A stretch of DNA of 64,000 nucleotides from Methylobacterium sp. (GTDB lineage Bacteria > Pseudomonadota > Alphaproteobacteria > Rhizobiales > Beijerinckiaceae), in the NCBI RefSeq assembly GCF_019745455.1, contig NZ_JAIETD010000133.1, positions 1 to 64,000 on the forward strand. The letters run 5' to 3'. A model generated the notes under the pieces. It saw only the letters and a list, made by a program, of their open reading frames with translations, searched no databases and had not been told where the DNA came from. Within the stretch, counting starts at the first letter, position 1. Each line of letters begins with the position of its first letter. This document shows, one piece after another, positions 8,805-17,333 of the stretch. The position numbers and the translations under genes are program-made.

Positions 8805-9047
8805 ATGCTCAAGTCCCTCTCGATCGCCGCCCTTGCTCTCACCCTCGCCGCCGGCAGCGCCATCGCGGCGCCCCGGTCCCTCGATGTGTGGGGAGCGCAT
8901 CTCAACGCCCCGACCTACCTCACGGACAACGATTCCCGCGAATACGAGGTCATCACCGGCACGAACGCCGGCGGCACCAGCTACATGGCCCTCGCCGGCG
9001 CCGAGGGCGGCAAGTCGAGCAAAGCTAATCCGCGCCGCGTCCGCTAG
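8805..9047 (+). CDS. Small exported protein
   Basis: This 80-residue protein starts with a clear signal peptide (MLKSLSIAALALTLAAGSAIAA). The mature part is about 58 residues, polar, with no cysteine (LDVWGAHLNAPTYLTDNDS, then EGGKSSKANPRRVR). CAGGAG lies 9-10 bases before the ATG. I do not recognise a family. It is followed by a strong hairpin and then the convergent opgG gene. Confidence 0.65.
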   Translation: MLKSLSIAALALTLAAGSAIAAPRSLDVWGAHLNAPTYLTDNDSREYEVITGTNAGGTSYMALAGAEGGKSSKANPRRVR

Positions 9048-9058
9048 TGCAGGTAAGA

Positions 9059-9088
9059 CGGACATCCCGCTTCGACTCGGGATGTCCG
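9059..9088. terminator. Hairpin between convergent genes
   Basis: An 11-bp perfect inverted repeat (CGGACATCCCG / CGGGATGTCCG) with an 8-base loop lies between the ends of the small exported gene and the convergent opgG. It has no U-tract on either side but is well placed as a bidirectional terminator. Confidence 0.6.
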
Positions 9089-9116
9089 CGACGGCCTCGA
9101 TGACACGGGTCTCGGC

Positions 9117-10718
9117 TCAGACCACCGCGTCCCAGGTTTCGCTGATCGGCTTGCCGTCGAGCACGAGGCGCGCCCGCAGGACGACGTCTCCAGCCGGCAT
9201 CGGCATAGGCGGGCGCCATTCCGTGACGATGCGCCAGCCGCCGGTCTGGTTGACCTTCTCCAAAACCGGATCGACCATCTTGCCGGCGCTGGCCGAGACC
9301 GAGGCGGTGATCGGGGCGTCGGCGCTGACGGGCAGTCCCGGCCCCTCGAAATCGATCATGATGAGCCGCCGGCCCGGCAGCGGCGGTTTGAGCGGCCGAA
9401 GTTGGTCGGCCGATCCGAAGCGGGTCGAGACCACCCGTGCGAGGGCGCCCGGAAGGGTCGAATCCGGCTCCGGGCCCACTGTGGTCAGGGTATAGTCGAG
9501 GGCAAGCGGTGCGCCGACGGCAGGGCTCGTCTGCGGCACGAAGGCGGCGACGATGTTGTCGTTCCATTCCTCGCGGGACGGGATCTCGAACAACTCGACC
9601 GCGCCGGGGCCGAAGCCGCCAGGCACCGTCGGCGCCACCCACAGGCCCGGCCGCGCCTCCTGTCTCGCGGCCACATCCATATAGGCGGCGAAACGCCGCT
9701 CGCGCTGGAGCAGGCCGAAGCCGACAAGGTTGTCGGCCCGGAACAGCGACGCCTGCGGCGCCACCCGCCCATTGACGAGGGGGCGCCAGAGCCGGTCGTC
9801 CCGGGTCGCCACCGCGAGCCCGTCGGAATCGTGGACATGCGGCCGGACATCCTCGATCGGCACCGCGTTCCGGGCTCCGGGCCCGTTCTGGCCAGTCACG
9901 AACATGCTGGTCAAAGGCGCCAGCCCGAGCCGGCCGATGGCATGACGCGGATGCAACGAGGCCGAGACCGCGACCCGCGAGGGATCGCCCGGCGCGATCT
10001 CGAAACGGTAGGCGCCGGCGAGACTCGGCGAATCGAGGAGCGCCAGGACCGTGATCGTGTGTGCCTCGGGTGCGGGTTCCGAGATCCAGAAGGCGGTGAA
10101 ATCGGGAAATTCTTCCGGCTTGCCCGGATTGGCGGTGTTGATCGCCGCGGCGCGGGCCGAGATGCCGTATTCCTGGCCCTTGCCACGCAGGCGGAAATAC
10201 GATGCCCCGAGGAAGACGAGGAATTCTTCCTGCTGGCCGGCGTTGAGCGGATCGAAGGCGTAGTGCAGCCGAAATCCCGCGAAGCCGAGCTCGGACGAGA
10301 ACGACTTTCCGGCGAGCTTGTCGCCGAGGCGGAACAGCTTCGAATCGTAGGCGAGCGGACGTGGCGGCCCCTCATCGCTCTGCAGGAACAGGGCGACCCG
10401 CTTTCGGTGCAGGAAGCCGCGGTGGAACAGCTGCATCGAGAACAGGCGGTTCAGCTTCGGCGCCGCCTCCGGCCTGAAGCCGATGGCGACATAGCCGTCG
10501 TAATCGAGCTTGGCCAAGGCCGGCGGAAGGTCGTCGAGCTGCGGCTTGTAGGGTGAGGCCGCGAGCGCCTTCGCCTGCGCCACGACACCCGCAAAGGTCA
10601 TCGGTCCTTCGCCCTCCGCGTGGGCTCGGCCACTCGGCAGCATCGCTGCCGTCGCGGCGCCGAGGCCGGCCTGGAGCATCGCCCGCCGGGAGAGGTCGCT
10701 GTCTGGCTGTGTTGTCAT
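9117..10718 (-). CDS. opgG: Periplasmic glucan biosynthesis protein OpgG/OpgD-type
   Basis: The protein belongs to the MdoG/OpgG/OpgD family that acts in the periplasm on the backbone of osmoregulated glucans. A twin-arginine type signal is visible (LSRRAMLQAGLGAATAAML). Family segments follow: YDGYVAIGFRPEA, LFHRGFLHRKRVALFL, GFRLHYAFDPLN, FLGASYFRLRGKGQEYGISARA, ending with EWRPP and SETWDAVV. The ATG at 10718 is preferred. A GTG at 10760 overlaps the upstream stop as GTGA and is possible. The Tat signal fits OpgD as well as OpgG, so the paralogue is not settled. The upstream neighbour is a SIMPL gene, and opgH lies divergently beyond it. Confidence 0.88.
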   Translation of the reverse strand: MTTQPDSDLSRRAMLQAGLGAATAAMLPSGRAHAEGEGPMTFAGVVAQAKALAASPYKPQLDDLPPALAKLDYDGYVAIGFRPEAAPKLNRLFSMQLFHRGFLHRKRVALFLQSDEGPPRPLAYDSKLFRLGDKLAGKSFSSELGFAGFRLHYAFDPLNAGQQEEFLVFLGASYFRLRGKGQEYGISARAAAINTANPGKPEEFPDFTAFWISEPAPEAHTITVLALLDSPSLAGAYRFEIAPGDPSRVAVSASLHPRHAIGRLGLAPLTSMFVTGQNGPGARNAVPIEDVRPHVHDSDGLAVATRDDRLWRPLVNGRVAPQASLFRADNLVGFGLLQRERRFAAYMDVAARQEARPGLWVAPTVPGGFGPGAVELFEIPSREEWNDNIVAAFVPQTSPAVGAPLALDYTLTTVGPEPDSTLPGALARVVSTRFGSADQLRPLKPPLPGRRLIMIDFEGPGLPVSADAPITASVSASAGKMVDPVLEKVNQTGGWRIVTEWRPPMPMPAGDVVLRARLVLDGKPISETWDAVV

Positions 10719-10756
10719 CGGGGATCCCGTTGCGAGGAGAGAATCGCGCCTCCCTA

Positions 10757-11539
10757 TCACGGCATGACGATCTCCAAGGTCACGCCGACCCGCGCCTCCA
10801 CGGTGATGCGTCCGGGCCGTACCGGCAGCCTCGTCTCCGGTTCCGGAGCCGGCGCTGCGAGTGCTCGGGCCGACCGGTAGGGCAGGTCAGCGCTCCCTCT
10901 CTCCACGGCGATGCCCAGCACCCGGCCCGGCTTCGCGCCGGCTGCCGCGACGAGACGCTTCGCCCGGTCGAGGGCATCGGCGACGGCGCGTTCTTCGAGG
11001 GAGATCTGCAAGGCGCGAGCCTCCTTCAGCGAGAAATTCACCGCCTGGACCATGGCCCCGGCCTCGGCGAGGCGGGGCAGCAGAGCCGGAATTGCCCCCA
11101 GGTCGCCCATCATGACGGTGAGGCCGTACTGCGCACTGAAGCCTGTCCGCCGCCGCTTCTCGGCGACCTCGCGGCTGCGCTCGTCGCGAACGGCCTCGTA
11201 GACTGCCTGGACCATCGGGCCGTCGCTCTCGGTGTCGGCTTCTGCGATTCCCGCCGCCTTGAGCACCGGCAGCACGCGGTTGACGCGGGCGGTCAGATCG
11301 CGCGTCGCCTCCTCGGAGCTCGCTGCTGTGGCCTCGACCCGCAACATCATCGTCGCCCGGTCAGCCATGCGGGTCTCGCGTGCCTCTCCCGTGATCTGAA
11401 CCGAAGGCGGGGCCACTTCGGCGCGCGCCGCTGCGACCCAAAAAGGCATGATCATGCCGAGGACGGCGGCGAGATGCGCCAGACCGGCTCGCGTCGAACG
11501 ATCAACGGGCATCGCCACCCACCGTCGCATTCTCGTCAT
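10757..11539 (-). CDS. SIMPL (DUF541) domain periplasmic protein
   Basis: The 260-residue protein has an N-terminal signal or anchor (LAHLAAVLGMIMPFWVAAARA) and the SIMPL/DUF541 layout: VQITGEARETRMADRATMMLRVEA, AGIAEADTESDGPMVQAVYEA, FSAQYGLTVMMGDLGAIPALL, ALDRAKRLVAAAGAKPGRVLGI, and a final VTLEIVMP. Family members are periplasmic or outer-membrane associated and some have been linked to oxidative stress; the biochemical role is unclear. Its stop overlaps a possible GTG of opgG, so the two are probably cotranscribed. Alternative in-frame starts are 3 and 8 codons later. Confidence 0.82.
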   Translation of the reverse strand: MTRMRRWVAMPVDRSTRAGLAHLAAVLGMIMPFWVAAARAEVAPPSVQITGEARETRMADRATMMLRVEATAASSEEATRDLTARVNRVLPVLKAAGIAEADTESDGPMVQAVYEAVRDERSREVAEKRRRTGFSAQYGLTVMMGDLGAIPALLPRLAEAGAMVQAVNFSLKEARALQISLEERAVADALDRAKRLVAAAGAKPGRVLGIAVERGSADLPYRSARALAAPAPEPETRLPVRPGRITVEARVGVTLEIVMP

Positions 11540-11687
11540 CCCGTCCTGATCCCTTCATGCCGCCTGGCTTTCGGATAAAAGCCCGTTCGCGGCTGAATCA
11601 AACCCTGTTCCTCCGTTCGGGCGGCATTCAGGCGCCGCTACCTCCTATGTTGCACTCTTCTGCAACCTTTCTCCCCTCCCGCTTCGA

Positions 11688-13616
11688 ATGTCCCCCATGA
11701 CCAGCCCTCGGTCCCTGCGCGAGCCCTCGCCCGTCGAGATGTCCGCCCCTGTCGAGCTCCTCGTCGAGTCGAGCGCTAAGCTTCTGCGGCGTCGGCTCCT
11801 CCTCGCCGTGCCGACCCTGATGACGGCAGCGACGGCGGTCGCCCTCGCCTGGTTGGCCTATGGCCAGCCGGCCGGCTTCCTCGGCTGGACCGTGCTCGTG
11901 CTGTTCGGCCTGGTGATGACCTGGCAGTCCTTCGTGGCCTGGCAATACCTCTACGGCCTGATCGCGACGGGCCTCGGCGCGCGCGTGAAATCCGCTCTGG
12001 AGATCCGCTCGGAGAGCGTGCCGGCCCGCGCCTCCGGGGAGAGCCGCACCGCCGCATTGGTGGCGATCCATGCCGAGGACGCGGTCGCGGTGTTCGCGGC
12101 GCTTCGCGTGATGGCCCGCTCGCTCCAGCGCGAGGGCGGCACGGGAGAGGACGTCGACATCTTCGTCCTTTCCGACACCCGCGACGGCGCCATTGCGGCG
12201 GTTGAGGAGCACGAATTCGCCAGGATCGAAACCTGGGCGGCCCAGAACGGACCGGGCTTGCCCCGGTTCCGCTATCGCCGCCGCGAGCAGAACATCGGCC
12301 GCAAGGCCGGTAACATCACCGAGTTCTGCCGGACCTACGGCCCTGAATACGACTTCATGATCGTGCTCGACGCCGACAGCCTGATGACCGGCGCCACCAT
12401 GCGCCGCCTCGTCCGGCTCATGGAGGAGGCACCGAAGGTCGGCCTGATCCAGACCGTCAGCTACGCCGCCGGCCGCGACACCCTCTTCGCTCGTATCCAG
12501 CAATTCGCAGTGCGGCTCTACGCGCCGCTCGCCATCCGCTGCCTCGAGACCTGGCAGGGTCCAGATGGCAGCTATTGGGGCCACAACGCCATCCTGCGGA
12601 TCGAGGCCTTCGCGCAGAATGCCGAGCTGCCGGTGCTGCGCGGCAAGGCGCCCCTCGGCGGCGAGATCCTCTGCCACGACATCGTCGAGGGCGCGCTGCT
12701 GCGCCGGGCCGGCTGGGAGGTGCGCCTGCTGCCCGAGATGGGCGGCACCTGGGAGGAGATGCCGACGAACCTCGTCGACCTCCTGGGGCGCGAGCGCCGC
12801 TGGTGTCAGGGCAACATGCAGCATCTCGGCGTGGTCGGGCTTCCGGGATTGAGAGCCGCGAGCCGTTGGCACCTCATCGTCGGCATCCTCTCCTACCTCG
12901 CCTGCCCGCTCTGGGTGCTGTTCCTCGCCGCCGCCGGAACGCAGGCTGCGCTCAGCGGCGATCTCGGGCTCCTCGCCTATGGGCTCACCGGATCGGGCGT
13001 CGCCGCCCACGCACTCGCCGCCCTCACGGTCACGGTCCTGGCGATGCCCAAGCTCCTCAGCCTCGGCCATGTCCTCGCCTCGCCGGAGCGGCGGGCGGCC
13101 TTCGGTGGGACCCGCTCGCTCCTCGTCAGCGCCGCTCTGGAACAGGCGATCTGGGTGCTGCTCTGGCCGGTCATGACGGTCTTCGCGGCGGGCGCCGTGG
13201 CCACAACCTTCCTCGGCCGGGTCGTGCGCTGGGACGCGCAGGTCCGCGACGACCGCCGCGTGCCGTGGGGCGAGGCCTGCCGGCTCCAGGCCGACGCCCT
13301 CGTGGTCGGCGCGGTGCTGGCCGGACTCCTCCTCTATGCCGGCGACCTCTGGCTCGGCCTGTGGCTGGCGCCCGTGGCCTTCGCGCTGCTTTCGAGCCCA
13401 CCCCAGAGCGTGCTCACCAGCCGGGCCGATCTCGGCCGCAAGGCGAGGGCCGCCCGCCTGTTCCTGACCTCGGACGACACCGCACAGGCGCCCGAGCTCG
13501 TGGAACTCGCCAAGGGGCGCGGCCATGTCCCGGAGGTCGACGCCCAGGACCGCTCTATGCGTGCCCCCGAGTCGATCTGGATCCCCGAGGAAGCAGGGGC
13601 CGGTTCGTCGCGCTGA
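11688..13616 (+). CDS. opgH: Glucans biosynthesis glucosyltransferase OpgH
   Basis: This 642-residue inner-membrane GT2 enzyme polymerises the beta-glucan backbone of osmoregulated periplasmic glucans from UDP-glucose. Two N-terminal transmembrane helices precede the catalytic domain, which has the nucleotide/metal motif VLDADS near residue 226 and the processive-synthase signature RRWCQGNMQH near residue 370. Four or more C-terminal helices follow. It is shorter than the enterobacterial enzyme (about 850 residues), mainly at the N-terminus. The gene is divergent from the SIMPL-opgG unit with about 150 bp between, instead of the opgGH operon known in enterobacteria. Confidence 0.92.
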   Translation: MSPMTSPRSLREPSPVEMSAPVELLVESSAKLLRRRLLLAVPTLMTAATAVALAWLAYGQPAGFLGWTVLVLFGLVMTWQSFVAWQYLYGLIATGLGARVKSALEIRSESVPARASGESRTAALVAIHAEDAVAVFAALRVMARSLQREGGTGEDVDIFVLSDTRDGAIAAVEEHEFARIETWAAQNGPGLPRFRYRRREQNIGRKAGNITEFCRTYGPEYDFMIVLDADSLMTGATMRRLVRLMEEAPKVGLIQTVSYAAGRDTLFARIQQFAVRLYAPLAIRCLETWQGPDGSYWGHNAILRIEAFAQNAELPVLRGKAPLGGEILCHDIVEGALLRRAGWEVRLLPEMGGTWEEMPTNLVDLLGRERRWCQGNMQHLGVVGLPGLRAASRWHLIVGILSYLACPLWVLFLAAAGTQAALSGDLGLLAYGLTGSGVAAHALAALTVTVLAMPKLLSLGHVLASPERRAAFGGTRSLLVSAALEQAIWVLLWPVMTVFAAGAVATTFLGRVVRWDAQVRDDRRVPWGEACRLQADALVVGAVLAGLLLYAGDLWLGLWLAPVAFALLSSPPQSVLTSRADLGRKARAARLFLTSDDTAQAPELVELAKGRGHVPEVDAQDRSMRAPESIWIPEEAGAGSSR

Positions 13617-13628
13617 CGAACGGCCAGC

Positions 13629-14009
13629 CTATTTCGCGGACGGCGCGTCGAGAACCTTGCCCGGATCTGTCCGCTGGCTCGGGTTCGAGCGGATCGGCGC
13701 GCTGCCGCTGGCGAGTTCGAGGCAGGTGAGAAGCTCGACATAGCCGGGTGAGCCGCCGAGTCCCGATTGCTTCGCGCATTGGGTCTTGGCATCGGCGCTG
13801 AACTCGCCCCAACGGCGCTTGGTCTCGTCGCGAGACTCGCGTTCCGAACGCAGGCAGCCGTCGCGGCTCTCCTTCTGAGTGCCAGTGCTGATCGAACCAG
13901 CCGAGCGGCAGGTCGCGTCGATGTCGAGGGAAGGCGGGCCCTCCTGCGCTTGGAGTTGATGCGTCGCCAGAAGGAGGGCGGCGCCGAGGAGGAAACGGTG
14001 AACGATCAT
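13629..14009 (-). CDS. Small exported Cys-containing protein
   Basis: The 126-residue protein has a signal peptide (MIVHRFLLGAALLLATHQLQAQ). The mature domain has four cysteines (DATCRSAG, DGCLRSERESRD, TQCAKQSG, LLTCLE) that could form two disulfides, and a central basic/acidic helix. It ends 13 bp from the convergent opgH stop. I do not recognise a named family. The spacing of C-x(~25)-C pairs resembles short periplasmic proteins of unknown function in Hyphomicrobiales. Confidence 0.65.
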   Translation of the reverse strand: MIVHRFLLGAALLLATHQLQAQEGPPSLDIDATCRSAGSISTGTQKESRDGCLRSERESRDETKRRWGEFSADAKTQCAKQSGLGGSPGYVELLTCLELASGSAPIRSNPSQRTDPGKVLDAPSAK

Positions 14010-14069
14010 GGCGGCGTCCTCGCGCGAACTTGCGGCCCATAACGCGCGAAACCGGCTTCGGGCTGCGCC

Positions 14070-15248
14070 CTAGCCTGCCATCCGCAACGCCGCATCAAGG
14101 TCTGCATAGAGATCCTCGACCGATTCGATGCCGACGGAGAGCCGCAGCAGGTCCGGCGGGCAGGGACTTCCCGCCCCCTCCACCGAGGCGCGATGCTCGA
14201 TCAGGCTCTCGACGCCGCCGAGCGACGTGGCGCGCTTCCACAGGCGCACCCGCGCCGCCGTGGCGATGGCCGCGTCCTCGCCCGCCCTGACCCGGATCGA
14301 CAGCATGAAGCCGAAGCCGCCTTCCATCTGCCGGGCGGCGACCGCATGGCCGGGATCCTCGGGCAGGCCCGGATACAGGACGGCCAAGATGCCGGGGTGG
14401 CGCCGGAAGCGCTGCGCAAGTTCCGCCGCGGCCGTCGATTGCGCGGCCACCCGCAGGTGGAGCGTGCGCAGGCCCCGCATCAGCAAATAGGCCTCGAACG
14501 GCCCGAGGATCGCCCCGCTCCCCGAGCGGATCGACCCGATGCGCTCCCAGGTCGCATCGAGGCGGGCGGTGGCGAGGACCCCCGCGACGACATCGGAATG
14601 GCCGTTGAGGATCTTGGTCGCCGAATGCATCACGATGTCGGCCCCGAGACTCAACGGCCTCGTATGGATCGGGGAGGCTGCGGTCGAATCGATGGCAAGC
14701 CGGGCGCCAGCCCCGTGGACGATCTCGGCGGCGGCCCTGATGTCCGTGATGGTCCAGAGCGGGTTGCCGGGGGTCTCGATCCAGGCGAGCTTCGTCCGGC
14801 CGGGCTTGATCGCGGCGCGCAGGGCGTCGAGGTCGTCCATGGCGACCGCCTCGACCTCCCAGCCTCTCAGCGGCGCTTCCGTGCCGAGCCAGCGGCGTAG
14901 CCCCCAATACATCACCTGCGGCACGACGATGTGGTCGCCGGGTGCGAGGGAGCCGAAGACCGCGGCAGCGGCGGCCATGCCGGAGCCGAACAGCATCGCG
15001 GCCGGCGCTTCCTCCAGCATGGCGATCACCGCCTCGCATTCGCGGACCGTGGCGTTGTCCGGCCTGGCATAGGAATATCCAGAGGCGTAGCCGTTGTCGG
15101 GATCGCGCAGGAAGGTCGTGGAGAGGTGGAGCGGCGGCACCACGGCGCGGGTCGCGGGGTCGATCCGCCCCATCGCCTGGGCCGCGAGGCTACGTTTCTC
15201 GAAAGCCGGACGATCCGCCTCCTGGTCCCCGGGCTCGGTCTGCGCCAT
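14070..15248 (-). CDS. Cys/Met metabolism PLP-dependent enzyme
   Basis: The 392-residue protein belongs to the cystathionine gamma-synthase/beta-lyase fold-type I PLP family. The PLP lysine is in SATKILNGHSDVVAG, preceded by IDSTAASPIHTRPLSLGADIVMHS. The N-terminal part has PPLHLSTTFLRD and SYARPDNATVRECE, and the C-terminal LGGVESLIEHRAS-type segment is present. It could be cystathionine gamma-lyase, beta-lyase or gamma-synthase, and sequence reading alone does not decide. The gene stands alone between an exported protein gene and the divergent tspO. The ATG at 15248 gives a full-length family protein. Confidence 0.85.
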   Translation of the reverse strand: MAQTEPGDQEADRPAFEKRSLAAQAMGRIDPATRAVVPPLHLSTTFLRDPDNGYASGYSYARPDNATVRECEAVIAMLEEAPAAMLFGSGMAAAAAVFGSLAPGDHIVVPQVMYWGLRRWLGTEAPLRGWEVEAVAMDDLDALRAAIKPGRTKLAWIETPGNPLWTITDIRAAAEIVHGAGARLAIDSTAASPIHTRPLSLGADIVMHSATKILNGHSDVVAGVLATARLDATWERIGSIRSGSGAILGPFEAYLLMRGLRTLHLRVAAQSTAAAELAQRFRRHPGILAVLYPGLPEDPGHAVAARQMEGGFGFMLSIRVRAGEDAAIATAARVRLWKRATSLGGVESLIEHRASVEGAGSPCPPDLLRLSVGIESVEDLYADLDAALRMAG

Positions 15249-15343
15249 CTCGATCTCTCTTCGTCCGATTGCCGACGCGGCGAGGCCTTGCAGAACGGGT
15301 GCCCGGCGGCAAGCTCGGGTGCCTTCCGGAGACGTCCTCAGCC

Positions 15344-15862
15344 ATGACCGCGATGCCTCACGTGCCGACCGCCCCTGCCGTGACCCCGATCGCCCGGATC
15401 GCGATCGCGGTGGTGCCGGTGCTCCTCACCTCGTATATCGGCTCGATCTCGACGACGCCCAACATCGAAGGCTGGTATGCGGGGCTGACGAAGCCGAGCT
15501 TCAACCCGCCGAACTGGGCTTTTCCGGTGGCCTGGACGATCCTCTACACGATGATCGCCTATTCGGGCTGGCGGTTGCTCGGGGTGAAGCCGCGCACCGG
15601 CCCGACATTGCGGGCCTGGTGGCTGGCGGTGACCGCCTTCGCGGTACAGCTCGCCCTCAACGCCGCTTGGTCGCCGGTGTTCTTCTCGGCCCATGCGCTC
15701 GGGGCAGGCGTCGTCGTCGCGGCGTCCATGTTCGTCATGATCCTCTGGACGATCCGATCGAGTTGGCGCTTCGACCGGATCGCCGCGTGGCTGCTGGTGC
15801 CCTACGCCGTCTGGGTCGGCTTCGCGACGATTCTGAACGCAGCGCTCTGGCGCCTGAACTGA
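15344..15862 (+). CDS. tspO: TspO/MBR family protein
   Basis: The 172-residue, five-helix membrane protein has TspO signatures: GWYAGLTKPSFNPPNWAFPVAWTILY in helix 1-2 and QLALNAAWSPVFF in the middle, ending WVGFATILNAALWRLN. TspO proteins bind porphyrins or related tetrapyrroles and modulate tetrapyrrole metabolism and stress responses. The ATG at 15344 was chosen because the longer upstream frame is non-homologous and overlaps the divergent PLP-enzyme promoter region. Confidence 0.9.
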   Translation: MTAMPHVPTAPAVTPIARIAIAVVPVLLTSYIGSISTTPNIEGWYAGLTKPSFNPPNWAFPVAWTILYTMIAYSGWRLLGVKPRTGPTLRAWWLAVTAFAVQLALNAAWSPVFFSAHALGAGVVVAASMFVMILWTIRSSWRFDRIAAWLLVPYAVWVGFATILNAALWRLN

Positions 15863-15971
15863 CTTCTTCTGCCGGTGGCCCCTGACCATGTCCGGTCAGG
15901 GGCGCCCGCCGCAGAGGTGGCGGCGCGCATTCGCGCTTGCCTGCGGCTGAAGGCACCAAGAGTCGCCGGTA

Positions 15972-16394
15972 TCAGGTCGCCGAGATGTTGACCTGGATGT
16001 TGCCGCGGGTGGCGTGTGAGTACGGGCAGACCACATCGGCGCGCTTGACGAGGTCGGCAGCCTTCTCGTGGTCGATGCCCGGCAGTGTCGCCTTGAGTGT
16101 CACGACGAGGCCGAAACCGGCACCGTCGTCGCGCTTGCCGATGCCGACGCTCGACTCGACCTTGGCATCGTCGGGAATCTTCACTTTGTCCTGGGCGGCG
16201 ACGAACTTGATCGCCCCGAGGAAGCAGGCGGCATAGCCGGCAGCGAAGAGCTGCTCGGGGTTGGTTCCGGTGCCGCCGCCGCCGCCCAGCTCCTTCGGGG
16301 TCGAGAGGGCGACCTTGAGCGCGCCGTTATCGGTCTCCGCCGAGCCTTCGCGGCCGCCGGTGGCGTGGGCGTGGGCGGTGTAGAGAGCCTGCAT
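15972..16394 (-). CDS. ohr: Organic hydroperoxide resistance protein Ohr
   Basis: This 140-residue OsmC/Ohr peroxidase reduces organic hydroperoxides with two reactive cysteines, Cys57 (AAGYAACFLGA) and Cys123 (VVCPYSHATRGN), plus the conserved NPEQLF glutamate. Lipoylated partners are the known reductants of the family. CAGGAG sits about 6 bases before the ATG at 16394. It is transcribed away from the OhrR-type MarR gene across a 347-bp gap, a classical arrangement for peroxide-induced control. Longer frames reaching 16799 run through the control region and are rejected. Confidence 0.95.
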   Translation of the reverse strand: MQALYTAHAHATGGREGSAETDNGALKVALSTPKELGGGGGTGTNPEQLFAAGYAACFLGAIKFVAAQDKVKIPDDAKVESSVGIGKRDDGAGFGLVVTLKATLPGIDHEKAADLVKRADVVCPYSHATRGNIQVNISAT

Positions 16395-16571
16395 GTCGAT
16401 CTCCTGGAATGTTGAGGGGTTCGGCGTCACGTGGTTGCCACGTGGCTCGAGCGGATCGGTTCGCGGGCAATCGCCCGACGTGAACGAAACCAGTGCCGGC
16501 CGGATCGGCTCCCGCACCCCGGATCGAGGCATTGGAAATGATCCGCCGTCCCCTTGATCGCACGAATTTAG

Positions 16572-16583
16572 ATTGTGCGCAAT
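16572..16583. promoter_or_regulatory. Candidate OhrR operator 1
   Basis: ATTGTGCGCAAT matches its own reverse complement at 10 of 12 positions. It lies about 180 bp before the ohr start and shares ATTGTGC.CA with a second copy 79 bp away. Confidence 0.5.
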
Positions 16584-16650
16584 GTAGTTCGGCGCCATCG
16601 TAGACAGGTGATGTTCCTGCGAACGCACTTCTCCCAAGCAGATCTGTATG

Positions 16651-16662
16651 ATTGTGCACACG
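16651..16662. promoter_or_regulatory. Candidate OhrR operator 2
   Basis: ATTGTGCACACG has a perfect 8-bp palindromic core, TGTGCACA. It lies 80-91 bp before the ohrR start, where it could mediate autoregulation. Confidence 0.45.
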
Positions 16663-16741
16663 AGCATTTTCTGCCTAAGGTCCGGTGGCCGCGCGGAAAA
16701 ACCACGTTTCAGTCGGCCGCGAGAAACGAGGCGAAGCGAGT

Positions 16742-17251
16742 ATGGCGGGCCGACAATTGATGAGAGCGGAGAGTGTCGAGCGGTCGCCGGCCGCTGCATC
16801 CGACGAGGCGCAGAGGCTCGACAACCAGCTTTGCTTTGCCGTCTACTCAGCGGCCCATGCTTTCGGCCGCACCTACAGGGCGCTCCTGTCCAGCCACGAC
16901 CTGACCTATCCGCAATACCTCGTCCTGATGGTGCTGTGGGAACAGGAGGGGCTGACCGTGAAGGAGATCGGCGGTCGCCTCTTCCTCGATTCCGGGACCC
17001 TGACGCCCCTGCTCAAGCGGATGGAGGCCTCGGGCCATGTCCGCCGTGCCCGAGATCGCGCCGACGAGCGACAGGTCAGCATCTTCCTCACCGCCAAAGG
17101 TCGGGAGCTGAAGGGCACGCTCGACTGCGTTCCGAACCGGGCTGGCGGAATGAGCGGACTGAGCGTGGATGCCCAACGCGAATTGCTCGACGTGCTGGTC
17201 AACCTGCGCGCCGGCTTGCACCAGAGCCTCGACGCGGAACCGGCCGCCTGA
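16742..17251 (+). CDS. ohrR: MarR-family peroxide sensor, OhrR type
   Basis: The 169-residue winged-helix regulator has the peroxide-sensing cysteine in the diagnostic QLCFAVYSA segment (Cys31) and a second cysteine at position 129 (TLDCVPN). This fits the two-Cys OhrR class, in which oxidation forms an intersubunit disulfide and releases DNA. The winged helix covers LTYPQYLVLMVLWEQEGLTVKEIGGRL to RARDRADERQVSIFLT. The N-terminus is about ten residues longer than typical, so ATG at residue 7 is an alternative. It is divergent from ohr, which it presumably represses. Confidence 0.9.
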   Translation: MAGRQLMRAESVERSPAAASDEAQRLDNQLCFAVYSAAHAFGRTYRALLSSHDLTYPQYLVLMVLWEQEGLTVKEIGGRLFLDSGTLTPLLKRMEASGHVRRARDRADERQVSIFLTAKGRELKGTLDCVPNRAGGMSGLSVDAQRELLDVLVNLRAGLHQSLDAEPAA

Positions 17252-17277
17252 ACCCGATCCTGTCTTGATCGGTCATG

Positions 17278-17310
17278 AAAAAGCCGCCTCCGGAGGACCG
17301 AAGGCGGCTT
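17278..17310 (-). terminator. Intrinsic terminator of the cytochrome c gene
   Basis: AAGCCGCCT (17281-17289) pairs with AGGCGGCTT (17302-17310). Read on the minus strand the hairpin is followed by a run of five T, a classical Rho-independent terminator 24 bp past the cytochrome stop. It also separates the convergent ohrR. Confidence 0.8.
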
Positions 17311-17333
17311 CGAAGAGATAGGGTGCGTGGCGC

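Larger units (their letters stand above)
16395..16741. other. ohr-ohrR control region
   Basis: This divergent intergenic region is about 347 bp long and less GC-rich than its flanks. It contains two related sequences, ATTGTGCGCAAT (16572-16583) and ATTGTGCACACG (16651-16662), that may be OhrR operators, and must contain promoters for both genes. Confidence 0.6.
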
